Below are positions 1 through 11,302 of a stretch of 64,000 bases of DNA, piece after piece. Origin of the DNA: Linum tenue. Its lineage: Eukaryota > Streptophyta > Magnoliopsida > Malpighiales > Linaceae. The notes below the pieces were generated by a model, which was not told the DNA's origin, ran no database searches, and saw nothing but the letters and a program-made list of their open reading frames with translations. The stretch is from NCBI GenBank assembly GCA_946122785.1, contig CAMGYJ010000011.1, positions 9,734,001 to 9,798,000 on the forward strand, given 5' to 3'. A program made the translations under genes and the position numbers. Position 1 is the first letter of the stretch; each line of letters starts with the position of its first letter.

Positions 1-383
1 TTACACTTGGTCGCAGATTGGTGTTGTGTTTGGGCGTGTCACTAAGCGTCAAATTAATTATTGAAAATATTTATTAATTAAATGGGCGATGCTGTGGAGC
101 TTCGCGACACAGTTGAATCTCTCTGCGGCGTCTATTGTCTTCAAACGACACCGTTTTTTGTCATGCGGTATCGAATTAAATTTTGAGACTAATTAATGCG
201 GCATTTAATTCAGTCCGAAATAATTTTAGGTGTCAACAGTAGGTTAATGTGCTTGAATCGACAACAAAGACTGGACGGGATGTATTGGAATTTTTTAGGG
301 AGAAGGAATAGCGGAAACTACTGGGTCTTTGCTGTAGAGCTTCAGTAGGAATTGGAAATTCAAAATATACAACCCGCTAACGC
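1..383. other. No gene recognised
   Basis: AT-rich unique-looking sequence with no credible reading frame on either strand. It is the left flank of the hAT-type MITE; its last part carries a short inverted-repeat-like run (around 320-360) with no assignable function. Confidence 0.5.
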
Positions 384-391
384 CTCTGTAC

Positions 392-1150
392 TAGGGGTGG
401 GCAATGGGCGGGTTGGGTGGGATTTGATTTCAAAGTGATCCACCCGCTTACTAGAGAGTTGGAATAATTGTGACCCGCAATCCACCCACACTCTTCCGCG
501 GGTTGGGTTAGGTGGGTGGCGGATGAGTGCGGTTGGATCGTGGGTCAATCCTCAAAAGCAATTCTCCAACTAGCCATTAAAAATGTTGACTAACATTATG
601 ATAAATTCATAGAAAATTAGTAAGAATGTATCAATATAGACACTTCTCACTTTGTCTCAAGTGAATCCATGTAATATTTGTATCAAAATCTTACTACTCT
701 GTCAACCAATTGTGTAGAGAAAACTTAGAAATTTTGTGATTTTGATACAATTAATAATTTCTAGTTTGCTTCCCAATATTTAATGGATATTAAAAATACT
801 TTGCATCCCAATACCCAATATCTAAAGGATATTGCACAAAACAATAACCAATAATAGTAGTCAAAATTATTCTTTGTTCTCCATCTTTTAAATATATGGT
901 CAGACTGTAGTGCGGTTCGAAAATATGATGAATATTCGATACTATAAGAAACAACATTTTTTCATGTGAAAATAGGATGCAGGTCATACGGGTGACCCGC
1001 AATCCACCCACCACCCACCCACATAAGTGCGGGTGAGAGATTTGTCAATCCGCAATCCACCCACATCAATCACTCACTGCTTGCGGGTCGGGTTATTTGC
1101 GGGTGGATCGATATCAATCCGCGGATTAACCACCCACTTGCCCACCCCTA
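392..1150. mobile_element. hAT-type MITE, 759 bp
   Basis: The ends form a terminal inverted repeat: TAGGGGTGGGCAA at 392-404 and its complement TTGCCCACCCCTA at 1138-1150. The flanks are an 8-bp target-site duplication with one mismatch (CTCTGTAC at 384-391, CCCTGTAC at 1151-1158). An 8-bp TSD and a TIR of this form are typical of the hAT superfamily. Both subterminal regions are packed with variants of GACCCGCAATCCACCCA in both orientations (about 470-545 and 990-1130), as expected for transposase-binding sites. The AT-rich centre has no transposase frame, so this is a non-autonomous element. Confidence 0.85.
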
Positions 1151-1158
1151 CCCTGTAC

Positions 1159-2111
1159 TGTACACTCAGAGACCTTTACACTGTTAATTTAGACTCTAAA
1201 TTCATGTTCATCTGACACAGGGCTTTTACTGTGCGGGGGTTTGGCATCTCTGGTTGCCACTGGGGGCCTTTGGTTTGATTTGGATTCGCTCAGTTTTTCT
1301 GGAATTGGATTGGTTTCCCTGACAGTGGGGCCTCTGGTTGGATCTGAAGTGCTTGAGAAACTTATCTGGTAGCTTCTCCTTTGATTTCTGTTTGGTTCGT
1401 CTCCAGGTTCACTTTGTAGTACGGTCGATTTTTAGGGGGATTTCGTCGGTGGGACCAAGGTGTTAGCGGAGGGAGTTTTTGGATTCCATGCGTCCCTTTG
1501 CGTTGGTCACCGAGAAACTCTGCTGCCTTTGCAGAGATGAGGGGAGCGTTGATGGGAGATCTGGAAGGGACTTGACTTGGGGGAACAGGGACTTGCTTAG
1601 AGAGGCAGAGAGGCCTGAGGAGAGTGGAGATTTTCGAGAAGATAGAGAGGGACAGTGACATTTCCCATTTTTGCTTGGTGGACAGAACAACACGAATTCA
1701 TTTTAGGTCCACTCATTTCACCTAAACCTTTCTACCCTCTCTTATCAGTTCGCTTGGACGGTCTTCACTAACGAGGACCTCTCCCTCTCCCTATCTTCTC
1801 TCAACTCGCCAGTTCAATGAGTCACCGGAGAACAAACGGCGACCCCCGCTGACTGTAATTATCACAATAATCTCTCTCTGTTCTCTCAACTCTGCCGGTG
1901 CTATCGAAGAACCTCTGGGGATTAACGGCTATGACTTACGCAAGAATCTCGACTCTCGCATGAATAATCTCTTCTGTTTATTGGTCTGGGAATTATCCCT
2001 TTGGAGTTTGGGGCATTGACGAGATGGCGATCGCCGAGAACCCATCGGTGATTATGATTCCTTTTATCGCCGGGGAAAGCACGCTGCTTTAAGGATCTGT
2101 AGGTTACCTGA
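1159..2111. other. No gene recognised between MITE and Copia LTR
   Basis: About 950 bp of mixed composition with pyrimidine-rich stretches (1720-1920). It could be old host 5'-UTR or promoter sequence, but no exon, domain or repeat boundary can be supported. Confidence 0.4.
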
Positions 2112-2378
2112 TGTTGTGATCCTTTTATACGTTCTCATTAGTATAGGGATCATATTGTAAGTTTGCTCTCTACGTTGCTGGAAAAGGAGAAAGGCAGAAC
2201 CTATATATATTGTATCGGCTGTTTTCCGAAAACCCTAAGCCAAGGGTGAACAAAACCTAGTGAATTGCTTTTGAGCGTCAAGCTCCGTGGACTAGTCTCG
2301 TGCAGTTACGAACGGGGAAACCACGTTAAATCTCGTCTTGTATGATTGTTTTGCTTCCGTGTATTATCTTATTCTACA
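2112..2378 (+). repeat. Probable 5' LTR of Ale/Retrofit-like Copia
   Basis: The right boundary is set by the primer-binding site that follows. The LTR ends in CTACA and is followed at once by TGGTATCAGAG. A start at TGTTGTGATCC (2112) gives a TG...CA LTR of 267 bp with a TATATATA box near 2202-2210, a length usual for the Ale lineage. The left boundary is inferred, because the 3' LTR of this element is missing and cannot be compared. Confidence 0.5.
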
Positions 2379-2389
2379 TGGTATCAGAG
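2379..2389 (+). promoter_or_regulatory. Primer-binding site, tRNA-iMet type
   Basis: TGGTATCAGAG directly follows the LTR end. This is the standard plant Copia primer-binding site, complementary to the 3' end of initiator methionine tRNA. Confidence 0.85.
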
Positions 2390-2427
2390 TTGTGCTGAGA
2401 TCCATTGGTTTCTCGTCATGAGTTCAG

Positions 2428-4850
2428 ATGATGAATAGGGGGGCAAGTCCTCGTCGAAGGCAACTGTTGAATCTTCAGGCGATCCTTAGCCTGCCTTCTC
2501 ACCTGCAGCTGTGTCGATCCAATAGCCCCAACAACCTTTTCGTAGGGGAGTTGCTCACAGACAGCAACTACGGAGAATGGGTAGGTGATATTTCGGATTC
2601 CCTCATAGCCAAGGACAAACTATGCTTTGTTGATGGAACACTCCCTGCTCCCAAAACCCATCCCGAGCGGGAAGCCTACAAACGTTGTAACGCAATGGTG
2701 AAGGGGTGGTTAAAGACCGCCATGTCCAAGGAAGTCCGTAGCAGCGTTCGCTTCGCGTCGACAGCGCGAGAGATATGGTAGACCTTCAAGGTCGTTTCGG
2801 GCAAGGGAGTGTGTCTCGTCTCTACGAACTGAAGCGGTCCATCGGTTGGTTACAGCAGGAGAAAATGTATGTTTCTGCTTTTTACACGAAGTTGTGTGGG
2901 TTTTGTGACGAGATCAGTTCCCTTACACCGAACCTGGAGTGTACTTGTTCAGGTTGTCATTGTGATGTCAAGAGACGTCACCGCGAAGTTCGTGAGGGAG
3001 AGCGCCTGTTTGATTTTCTTATGGGATTGGACGACGTGTTCTCTACTGTCAAATCACAGATCCTGGCTATGCGCCCCATTCCCAATGTTGCTGAAGCGTA
3101 TTAGCTAGTTACCAATGATGAGCAGCAGCGTCAAATGGCTGGCAGTCGTCGTCCTCGTCCTGAAGCAACTGTATTTCAAGCTCAGGGGGAGAAAAGGTCT
3201 GATCGCTGGGGCGCGCCGGGTGAACGTGAAAGGGAGAAGGACCGCGATGGTGATGGGCGAACTCACGACGCTGATGGGAAGGTCAAGTGTACCTACTGCC
3301 AGCGAACATGCCATGTGAGGGAGACTTGTTATAGGCTGAATGGGTTCCCTCCGAAAAGGGATGACTGGAAGGAGCAAGGGAAAAGAAGACAGGAGCGTGG
3401 TCCTAGGTCTTCCCTGCAAGCAGCTCAGGTGGACTCCGCCAAAAGCTCACTTCTTGGCCTGTCAGCTCATCAAATAGCCCAGCTAAAACAACTTTTGAAT
3501 GCTGATTTCAAGCAGTCAGCTGCCAAACCGGCATCAAACATGGTAGGTACATTTCGACTCACTCTGCGAGTTGGGTTATCGACTCTGGTTGCAATGAACA
3601 TATTTTTAATCAGGCTTCTCTATTGGATTCCGAGACGGACTCCTCTCCTAATCTGCAGGTTAAGATTCCGAATGGGACAGGCATTAGTGTTCATCTCATT
3701 GGGACATCTAGTTTATCTCATGAGTTGTTATTACACCGCGTTATGCACGTTCCAGAATTTCAGTGCAACTTATTGTCAGTCAGTCGTCTTACAGCGGATC
3801 TTTCGGTAGCGTTGATATTCATAAGTGATTTCTGTGTAATTCAGGACTTACCATCCAGGAGGCTGATTGGGATGGGTAAGCACGTCGATGGATTGTACAA
3901 TCTCAGGATACTCGAAGCCAGCCATGTCGTAGCACACTCTGTTCAACGTTCTTTGAACCCGTAGGAGCTATGGCACGCGAGGCTTGGGCATCCATCTTTG
4001 GCGAAGATGAGTTGTTTGGAGAAAACACTGGATTGTTCTTTTATTCAAAATAAGGAGCCTTGTCGGTCGTGTTTGCGGGCTAAACAGACTCATGAATCTT
4101 TTTCTCTTAGTTCGATTAAGACTAAGACTTGTTTTGAATTGATCCATAATGACATTTGGGGCAGTTACAAGACTGCTTCTACCTCAGGGGCACATTATTT
4201 TCTGACTATCGTCGATGATTTTAGTCGTGAAGTTTGGGTTTTCTTACTGCGTTATAAATCAGATGTTGGGCGCCATTTAGTCTATTTCTGCAACATGGTT
4301 CGCACTCAGTTTGGGAAACAGGTTTGACGCATACAAGCTGATAATGGGTCGGAGTTTGCTACTAATCTCCTCACAGACTACTATGAACATGAAGGTATTA
4401 TTTTGCAGACATCATGTACCGACACACCACAGCAGAATGGAGTGGTGGAAAGAAAGCATCAACATTTACTAGAGACTGCACGGGCCCTCCGATTTCATGC
4501 AAATTTGCCGCTCAAGTTTTGGGCCGAATGTGTCATGACAACAACTTATCTTATTAATCGGATGCCACTGGTTCCTATTGGGAATCGATCTCCTTTTCAA
4601 CTGATTTTTGACAAAGATCCAAAATATGATCATCTTCGTAGTTTTGGGTTCTTGGTTTATTCTAAAGACAATCACCAGAATCTACACAAATTTGGTGCGC
4701 GTGGGCGAGCAGGCATTTTTCTTGGGTATCCATCTTCTCAACGTGGGTATCGTGTGTACGGTCTTGAATCACATACCATCTATACATCGCGAGATGTCCA
4801 ATTCCTTGAAGGCATTTTTCCTTATCATGACATGGAGGATGGAAAGACCC
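2428..4850 (+). pseudogene. Ale/Retrofit-like Copia gag-protease-integrase, broken and truncated
   Basis: This is the N-terminal part of a Copia polyprotein. In order it holds a gag of the UBN2/Retrotran_gag_3 kind (2500-3100), a degenerate zinc knuckle (CTYCQRTCHVRETC, near 3290-3330), an aspartic protease with WVIDSGC (near 3568-3590, a DSG active site), the integrase zinc-binding region (WHARLGH to CRSC, 3970-4075), and a DDE core with D in HNDIWG, D in QADNGSEF and E in PQQNGVVERK. Breaks: a 1-bp loss near 2776, TAG near 3102, a frame change between about 3540 and 3560, TAG at 3962, and TGA at 4325. The reverse transcriptase and RNase H are absent because Athila-like element A starts at 4851. 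It makes no functional protein. Confidence 0.85.
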
Positions 4851-5548
4851 TGACTCACTCCTACTGTCACTCTAGAAATTGGCCAAGTGTAACCACTTCC
4901 TAAAGCGTAGTATAGCGGGTTTGGGTTTTAATGTCAACCCGGGTCCTAGATTTGATGACTACTCGGTGAATTCTTGTTATCTAGCAGTGAAACTTTAGTG
5001 CAAGTCCAAATTAACAAACAAATAAAGCAAGTTAAACGGTTGTTTTCAAGTCGAGAGAGGTCACCCGATATGGTTCCCCCTAGACTGCAGTTAAGCCGGA
5101 TTGCAATTTACCAAGTTTAGTTTCCATGAAAGTTATACTGCGGAAGGTTCTTAAACAGTCTGAAGTCTAGACTAAAGGTCTCCAGACCCTCCAATCTGAG
5201 TCTCCAGCGGGCGACTAACCTCCACCGGAGTAAACAGATTGAGGCCCTAACGAACCAAACCTCCACTACCGAATTGAATTCGGTACAGAACAGCGAATTG
5301 GCTCCTCAACTAAAGTCACCAATTTGCCACCTTCAATTAAGGGTGCTCTATCAACCTAGGCAGATATTCTCATTCTAGGTTAAAGCAGAAACAACAGGAA
5401 TTTGATCAGGATTCAAGTCATTCAATCATTCAAGCCTCATTCTAGGTTAAACGCACAACCTCGCGTGAAATCGGCTTAAAACACGAGAATCAACCTCTCA
5501 AACGACTCAAGAATTGGGGTAAAAATAGGTGTAATTATTGATCTATCA
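4851..5548 (-). repeat. 3' LTR of element A with internal deletion
   Basis: It runs from TGACTCACTCC to CTATCA, the same ends as the LTRs of element C (1337-1341 bp) and the left LTR of B (1343 bp), but it is only 698 bp. Roughly 640 bp are missing at about 5440, where the sequence jumps between two occurrences of ATTCTAGGTTAAA-like text. The lost part is the region that in sister LTRs carries the TATA-like box and the palindromic word array, so this LTR is promoterless. Confidence 0.85.
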
Positions 5549-6796
5549 AACTCCCCCACACTTAACCGTTTGCTTGTCCCCAAGCAAACCTAACTCAAAC
5601 CAATGCAACTCTCCAGACCTCTATAGCAACCAACAACCCCGATCATAGGTAGAGGATTTCCTTTATAATTTAGCAACTTACGAGGTCAACCGACGCACAA
5701 GTCATCTCATAGCTTCTTCAGCGAGAGCGCTAGTCTCGACTCTCGAGTCGGCATCATGGCAAATAGTGAACAAAGGACAAATGAATCATGGACGAATGGA
5801 CTCTCAAAAACAAAAGATCATGGACTCACCTTTTTAAGGTGCTCTTTTTTCTTCTTGAAGATGGTTGGAACCCCTTTTCTTTCTTTTTATGCTTATTTTC
5901 TGTTTTTTTTTCTTTTCTTTTTTTTTCTTTCAAGGGTCCCAACCTGCTTTTCAGAAATGGGAGCTCCCACCTAGAAGAGGTTTTGCGGGAGCCCGGCTCT
6001 TACCGGCCATGCCAGGAGCGGATGTCTCGAGCCTCGTGCGGGGGAAAGACATGTAAGGGGGCTGGAGGTAGTAGGTGGAAATTGGGAACGGATTCCCGTC
6101 TCCCCTTACACACTTTCGCCCTATTCGCACGGGAGACGTTATTTTAAAGCACATTTTCGAGCACATTTTATTTCAAAAACATGATACAGGAGTCCATGAC
6201 AGGTAGAGAGTCCACATCCCCACACAATTCAAGGGTCCTAAGATCACTAATTCACACAATCAACCAACACAATATGAAGAAGAAAAGAGACTTCTTAAAT
6301 GCATCAACATCCTCCATAGTGCTACACTACCTCCCTAGGCTGCACATTACTATAGAGACTGTCAATTCAAAGCATACTGAGCAGGCAATTGCAAGGAACA
6401 CATACTTTGAGCCCTCAAATTTAAAAATTTGGACAGTGGACTAGGCTCCAAGCACACAAACAGATCTAACGCAGTCAAAAGATAAACATCCCCCCCCCAC
6501 ACTTAAGATCGACATTGCCCTCAATGGAGAAGAGGGAAGGAAAAGGGGAACGATGTTACCGGTGTGCACGGACTGCAAGAGACTAGAAGCGGACCGGTCG
6601 GAGTGAAGCGAACTGGAGAGAGGACCAGTCAAGAACAAGCACAGCTAAAGGAAACCAAAGAGCTCAAACAAAATACGTTAGGTCCAATGGTCAGCCCAAT
6701 AGTACAGAATCCAAAATAAAAAGAGAGAAACTAAACCGACACAAGACAGTTTGCACGCTGACAAAAACAAAAACACTCAAAACATGCCACTAGGGG
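5549..6796 (-). other. Non-coding 3' region of element A with two polypurine tracts
   Basis: It begins at the LTR edge with a tract that reads TTAAGTGTGGGGGAG on the minus strand, the plus-strand primer. A second very similar tract, CTTAAGTGTGGGGGGGGG, lies at 6490-6507. The sequence between them aligns by eye with 11303-12200 in element B. No reading frame here is supported. Confidence 0.7.
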
Positions 6797-8003
6797 CCTC
6801 CTAGACCGGTGAAGTCGATCTGGTTCATGAGGTCGTTGTCCCCATCCGCCGGCGGTGGTGGTGGTGAATGATCCCTCCGGGTGGTCCAGTGGTGCTCCTC
6901 TGGTGGGTGACAAGCCTGGAGCAGGTGCTCCGAGTACTCCATCAATCGGCGGCCTCAATCTCTCTCCCGCTCGATGAGAGCACCCGTGACTCCCATATGG
7001 GTCTCTAAGCGGCCGAGGCGCTCGTCAACAACCGTTAGCCTGGACTGGTACTAGGCCTGGTGGGCCGAATACTGCTGGTAGAACTAGACCTGATGGTCCA
7101 TGAGCTGCTGGTTCTGAAGACCGAGCTGCTGGAATTGGAGCCCCATCTGCTGGAACTGCTCCGTGAAGAAGTCCATCGACGGGCCAGAAGCCATCGACGG
7201 ACCAGAAGGACCGGAGGAGGACTCACCTCTCTCTGATCTTCGTCGTGGTCGAAGGTCCCCTGGTGGAGAGAGTGGGGGTTCCGGCTCATCAGCATCCATG
7301 GCCCCGCCATCATCATCATCCTCCTCCTCATTAGTGTAATCAGCATCCTCCTCGTCCTCATCGAGGTTCGCATCCTCCTCAGGGGGCATGGAGAGCCCAT
7401 CCACCCAGGAACGGGTACCGTCAGTGGCCAGGAGGAGTGCATTGTGAAGCACGTCCCGGCTGATGGGGGCGGAGCCGCCCCAGATAGTAGACTCGGTGAG
7501 GTCATCGAAGCTGATGTCGAAATGGCGCGCCAAACGGGTGATTAGGGGACCACAAAAGAGATGGTTGGGCTTCCCGTGGCATCGAGAGAAGGTGGTAGCC
7601 ACGAATGAGCCCAAATGCAGCATGTGATCCGGGTCCCCCATCGAGTACATGGCGTACAGTACCCGCTTCAGGACCTTGTGGGAGCCAGTGACGTTGTGGG
7701 ACGACGGATCAGGTGATGAGCAGGTTCAGAATGTGCCACTGCGGCTTCAGGGTGCGAACAGATGTCTGGCCAGCGTCGAAGTAGTCGAACGCATAGGCGC
7801 GCCGGGCAATCCGCGAGTAGAACTCATCCATGTTCCAGTCTGTCAGGTTCGGGACCTCGACCTCGTGGCGGGAGGATGGGTGATACTGGATCCCCATGGC
7901 GTAGGCCAAGCCATCTATAGTCAGCTGCCGCTGGCGGCCTCCCATCCTGAAAGTGACCGCGTAGGAGTCCCGGACCGCCTTGGGGAGGTACTGAAACGTG
8001 GGC
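6797..8003 (-). pseudogene. ATHILA ORF1-like protein, broken
   Basis: A minus-strand reading path begins at the truncation point and ends near 6797. It resembles the ATHILA ORF-1 family, which occupies the envelope-like position in Athila elements. An N-terminal portion (8005-7709) carries the block FRMGGRQRQLTIDGLAYAMG. A second part (7650-7084) follows after a frame change and carries an acidic stretch and Gln-rich repeats of the type QQLGLQNQQL. The frame continues to 6797 through in-frame stops near 7084, 7050 and 6960, each explained by C-to-T change of CAG or CGA. The N-terminus is missing. The function of this family is unknown. Confidence 0.65.
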
Positions 8004-9959
8004 ATATCAAGGTTGAATGTCCTCTAGCAAGAAAAGGACGAGCCATGGCTGCAACATGGAGCTGCAGCGAAGAAGAAGATGAGGACGGAGAGGAAACAAG
8101 AGAAGAAAGCTACATGGCACTTGGCGTTGAAGAGCCATCAGAAAGACATAACCCAAACGAGGTAAACTCTTCCAACCATACTTACTTTAGTGACAGTGAT
8201 TACTATAGTGATGATGATCAATTAGTGTCCACTATCAAGGAAATTCAGTTAGAGTTTGGAAATGTTAAAGTAAAATACACTAAACTAAAATCTGATTATG
8301 CCAAAATAAATCTTGAAAATGATGAACTAAAGAAGGAGGCGGCCAGATTAAAAGAAGAGTTAAAAGAAACTACTAAGAAAGTTGAAGTCTTAGAAAATGA
8401 GAAATCGAGTCTCACGGTAAAACTTCAAGAATCATTAGAAAGAAATAAAACTGAATCTCCAAGAAAGGAAGGTAATCCTTACCTAAATCACCCCGCTAAG
8501 GCATGTTGTGAAAACATAGAATCAAATTCATGCAGTAAAGGCAAGTCAAAGATTTTTGATAGGTCATTAAAGCATGAAAGGAATGGTTCCTCAAAACAAA
8601 GATATAGGAACATGGAATGCTTCTATTGTCATAAGGTTGGGCACATTAGGCGAGTATGTAGGAAGAGAGTTCTAGATGAAAAATATAGAACTTGCTTTAC
8701 CTGTCATCAAGTGGGTCACATTAGTAGATTTTGTTCCGTTAAAGATCACAAACAAACTGTATCCAAGAAAGTCTGGATACAAAAACCCAAAACTGCATGA
8801 CTGCTAATGGCGCAGGTCTGCTTCCAAGTGAGCATGGAGGCAACTGAATGGATACTAGATAGTGGATGCTCACACCACATGACGGGAAATCGAAACCTAT
8901 TCACCACCCTCAAAGAAGGTAAAGGTGGTAAGGTATTTTTTGGTGACAATAATTCTACCGACATAATAGGAAGAGGAATTGTAGGTTCAGATCCATGCAT
9001 TGAAAATGTGATGCTAGTTAAAGGTCTTAAGCATAATCTGTTTTCTATTAGTAAAATGTGTGGCAAAGATAAGAGGATAATTTTTGAACATGATTGTTGC
9101 TACATCGAGTCATTGGTGGATAAGAAAGTGCTTTTCACCGGTAGACGTAAAAATAAGTTATATGTCATAGATCTAGATGATAAAGAAAGTTTTAAGGTAA
9201 CATGTCTGATGTCATTAGAGAAGAATGATCAAATAGATTGGCATAGGAAGCTTGGACATGTGAGTATAGGGATTCTGTCTAAACTTGGTGATCTTGAGCT
9301 AGTTAAAGTTTTGCCTAAGTTAAAAGGCAAAAAGGAATTCTTTTGTGATGCTTGTGCTAAAGGGAAGCATACAAGGTCTAGCTTCAAGAGTAAGTCAGTA
9401 ATATCTGCATCGAGACCACTTGAACTACTTCATCTTGATCTCTTCGGACCAACCAATGTTGTAAGCTATGGAGGTAAGTCCTATGCTTTTGTAATTGTAG
9501 ATGACTATTCTCGTTTCACTTGGGTATTGTTCCTAGCTAGCAAAAGTGAAGCTTTTCAAAATTTTGAGTCTTTAACTAGGAAATTGGAAAATGAAAAGCA
9601 ATCTAAGGTTGCTAGCATTAGAAGTTATCATGGTGGAGAATTTATCTCAGAAGAGTTTGAACTCTTCTGTAATAAGCTAGGAATAAGTCACAATTTTTCT
9701 GCTCCTCGAACTCCGCAACAAAATGGATTGGTGGAAAGGGAAAAATCGGACTTTGATTGACATAGCTCGAAAAATGTTACATGACTATGGTTTGCCTAAG
9801 TACTTCTGGGCTGAAGCCATCAATACAGCATGCTATATTACTAATCGAGCTTTGATCAGATCTGGAATTAAGAAGACTCCTTATGAGATTTGGAGAGGAA
9901 GAAAACCCAATCTGAGTTACTTCCATCCCTTTGGTTGCAAGTGCATTGCACTAAATACC
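8003..9959 (+). pseudogene. SIRE-like Copia gag C-terminus, protease and integrase (first part)
   Basis: The frame starts inside a zinc knuckle (GHIKVEC), passes an acidic segment and a Lys/Glu-rich coiled coil (8230-8450), then two CCHC knuckles, CFYCHKVGHIRRVC and CFTCHQVGHISRFC (8620-8740). An in-frame TGA at 8798-8800 follows. Protease WILDSGCSHHMTG begins near 8847. Integrase has the HHCC region (WHRKLGH to CDAC, 9239-9355) and the DDE core with D in LHLDLFG, D replaced by H in RSYHGGEF (9621-9645), and E in PQQNGLVERE. A 1-bp insertion near 9740 shifts the frame, after which the integrase continues to the insertion of element B at 9960. The loss of the second catalytic Asp (normally SDHGGEF-like) adds to the damage. 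Confidence 0.85.
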
Positions 9960-11302
9960 TGACTCGACTCTACTGTCACTCCAGGAATTGGCCAAGTGAA
10001 ACCACTTCCTAAAGCGTAGTATAGCGGGTTTGGGTTTAATTATCAACCCGGGTCCTAGATTTGATGACTACTCAGTGAGTTCTTGTTATCTAGCAATGAA
10101 ACTTTAATGCAAGTCTAAACTAACAAACTAACAAAGCTAGTAAACGGTTGTATTCAGGTTAAGAGAGGTCACCCGGATATGGTTCCCCCTAGACTGCAGT
10201 TAAGCCGAATTGTAATTACCAAGTTCAGTTTCTATGATAGTTATACTGCGGAAGGTTCTTAAACAGCCTGAAGTCTCGACTAAAGGTCTTCAGACCCTCT
10301 CAATCTGAGTCTCTAGCGGGCGACTAACCTCCACCGGAGTAAATAGATTGAGGCCTTAACAAACAAAACCTCCACTACCGGAGTAAATCCGGTACAGAAT
10401 AGTGAGTTGGCTCCTCGACTAAAGTCACCAACTCCCTACCTTCAATCAAGGATGCTCTATCAACCTAGGCAGATATTCTCATTCTAGGTTAAAGCAGAAA
10501 CAACAGGAATTTGATCAGGATTCATGCCATTCAAACCTCAATCAAATATAATCAACTCATAGAATCAATACTTGGGTTCATACAATCAACCCTAACATAC
10601 AAATCTAGGGTTCTCCATACCCAGATGAATGGGAGAACTACTTCATGGAGAAAGAAGCAAAAGCAGAATCAGACGCGGAATTCATACTGTGAAGGATGGA
10701 TTCCTGCTGTTGGACGTTGATCGGCACTTCTCCAAGCTCAAGCTGGCCTCCAATGGTGTTGAAGATCAATCTAGGGCACTTGGAGACTCTTGTTCGTCGC
10801 TTTCTCTCTCTAGGGATCGCTCTCTTTCTCAAAAACCCCAATCCCCCCGAATTGTGGCTGAAATTCTGCTTAAAAGGAGAAAATCCCGACTCACACGGCC
10901 AGGGTGGCACGGCCGTGCAGCTCACCCAGTTGCCCGTGTGAGTTAAAACGCATCGTATCGATTAGTTGAATTTCAGGCTTCTTGCACGGCCAGGGTTGCA
11001 CGGCTGTGTGGACATCCCTTCTTGCCCGTGTTTGCTCTCGCAGAATTCCACACGGCCAGACTGGCCACTTGCACGGCCGTGTGGGTTGTGGGTGTGCCCG
11101 TCCCACCTCCTGTGTGACTTGCCTCGCGCCCGATCTTCGCCCAATCGACCCCGAACTTGCTCCTAAACCTTCATTCACTTGCCAGGACCTGAAATATCAC
11201 AAACAAGCACAACCTAGCGTGAAATCGGTCTAAAACACGAGAAACCACATCTCCAACGGTGTAAGAACAGGGGTGAAAACATGTGTAACTAACGGTCTAT
11301 CA
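9960..11302 (-). repeat. Left (3') LTR of element B
   Basis: TGACTCGACTC to CTATCA, 1343 bp, followed at 11303 by the polypurine tract complement. The outer parts match the LTRs of elements A and C. The middle (about 10840-11160) does not: it carries repeated CACGGCC and the 12-bp palindrome GCACGGCCGTGC, nearly the same as the middle of the right LTR of B. Confidence 0.85.

Larger units (their letters stand above)
4851..8002 (-). mobile_element. Element A: Athila-like Gypsy, truncated
   Basis: This minus-strand element inserted into the Ale-like Copia. It starts with a 3' LTR (4851-5548), followed by the polypurine tract complement (5549-5567) and a long non-coding stretch closely related to element B (11303-12200). 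An internal polypurine-like tract lies at 6490-6507, and then comes an ATHILA ORF1 relic. The promoter-proximal half, PBS and 5' LTR are gone: near 8000 the sequence switches directly into the gag of a SIRE-like Copia. The left flank GACCC (4846-4850) is one TSD arm; the other was deleted. Confidence 0.8.

Noticed and set aside
7649..8002. N-terminal extension of the SIRE-like gag frame
   Set aside because: The frame happens to stay open through antisense ATHILA ORF1 sequence; the Copia homology starts only at about 8003.
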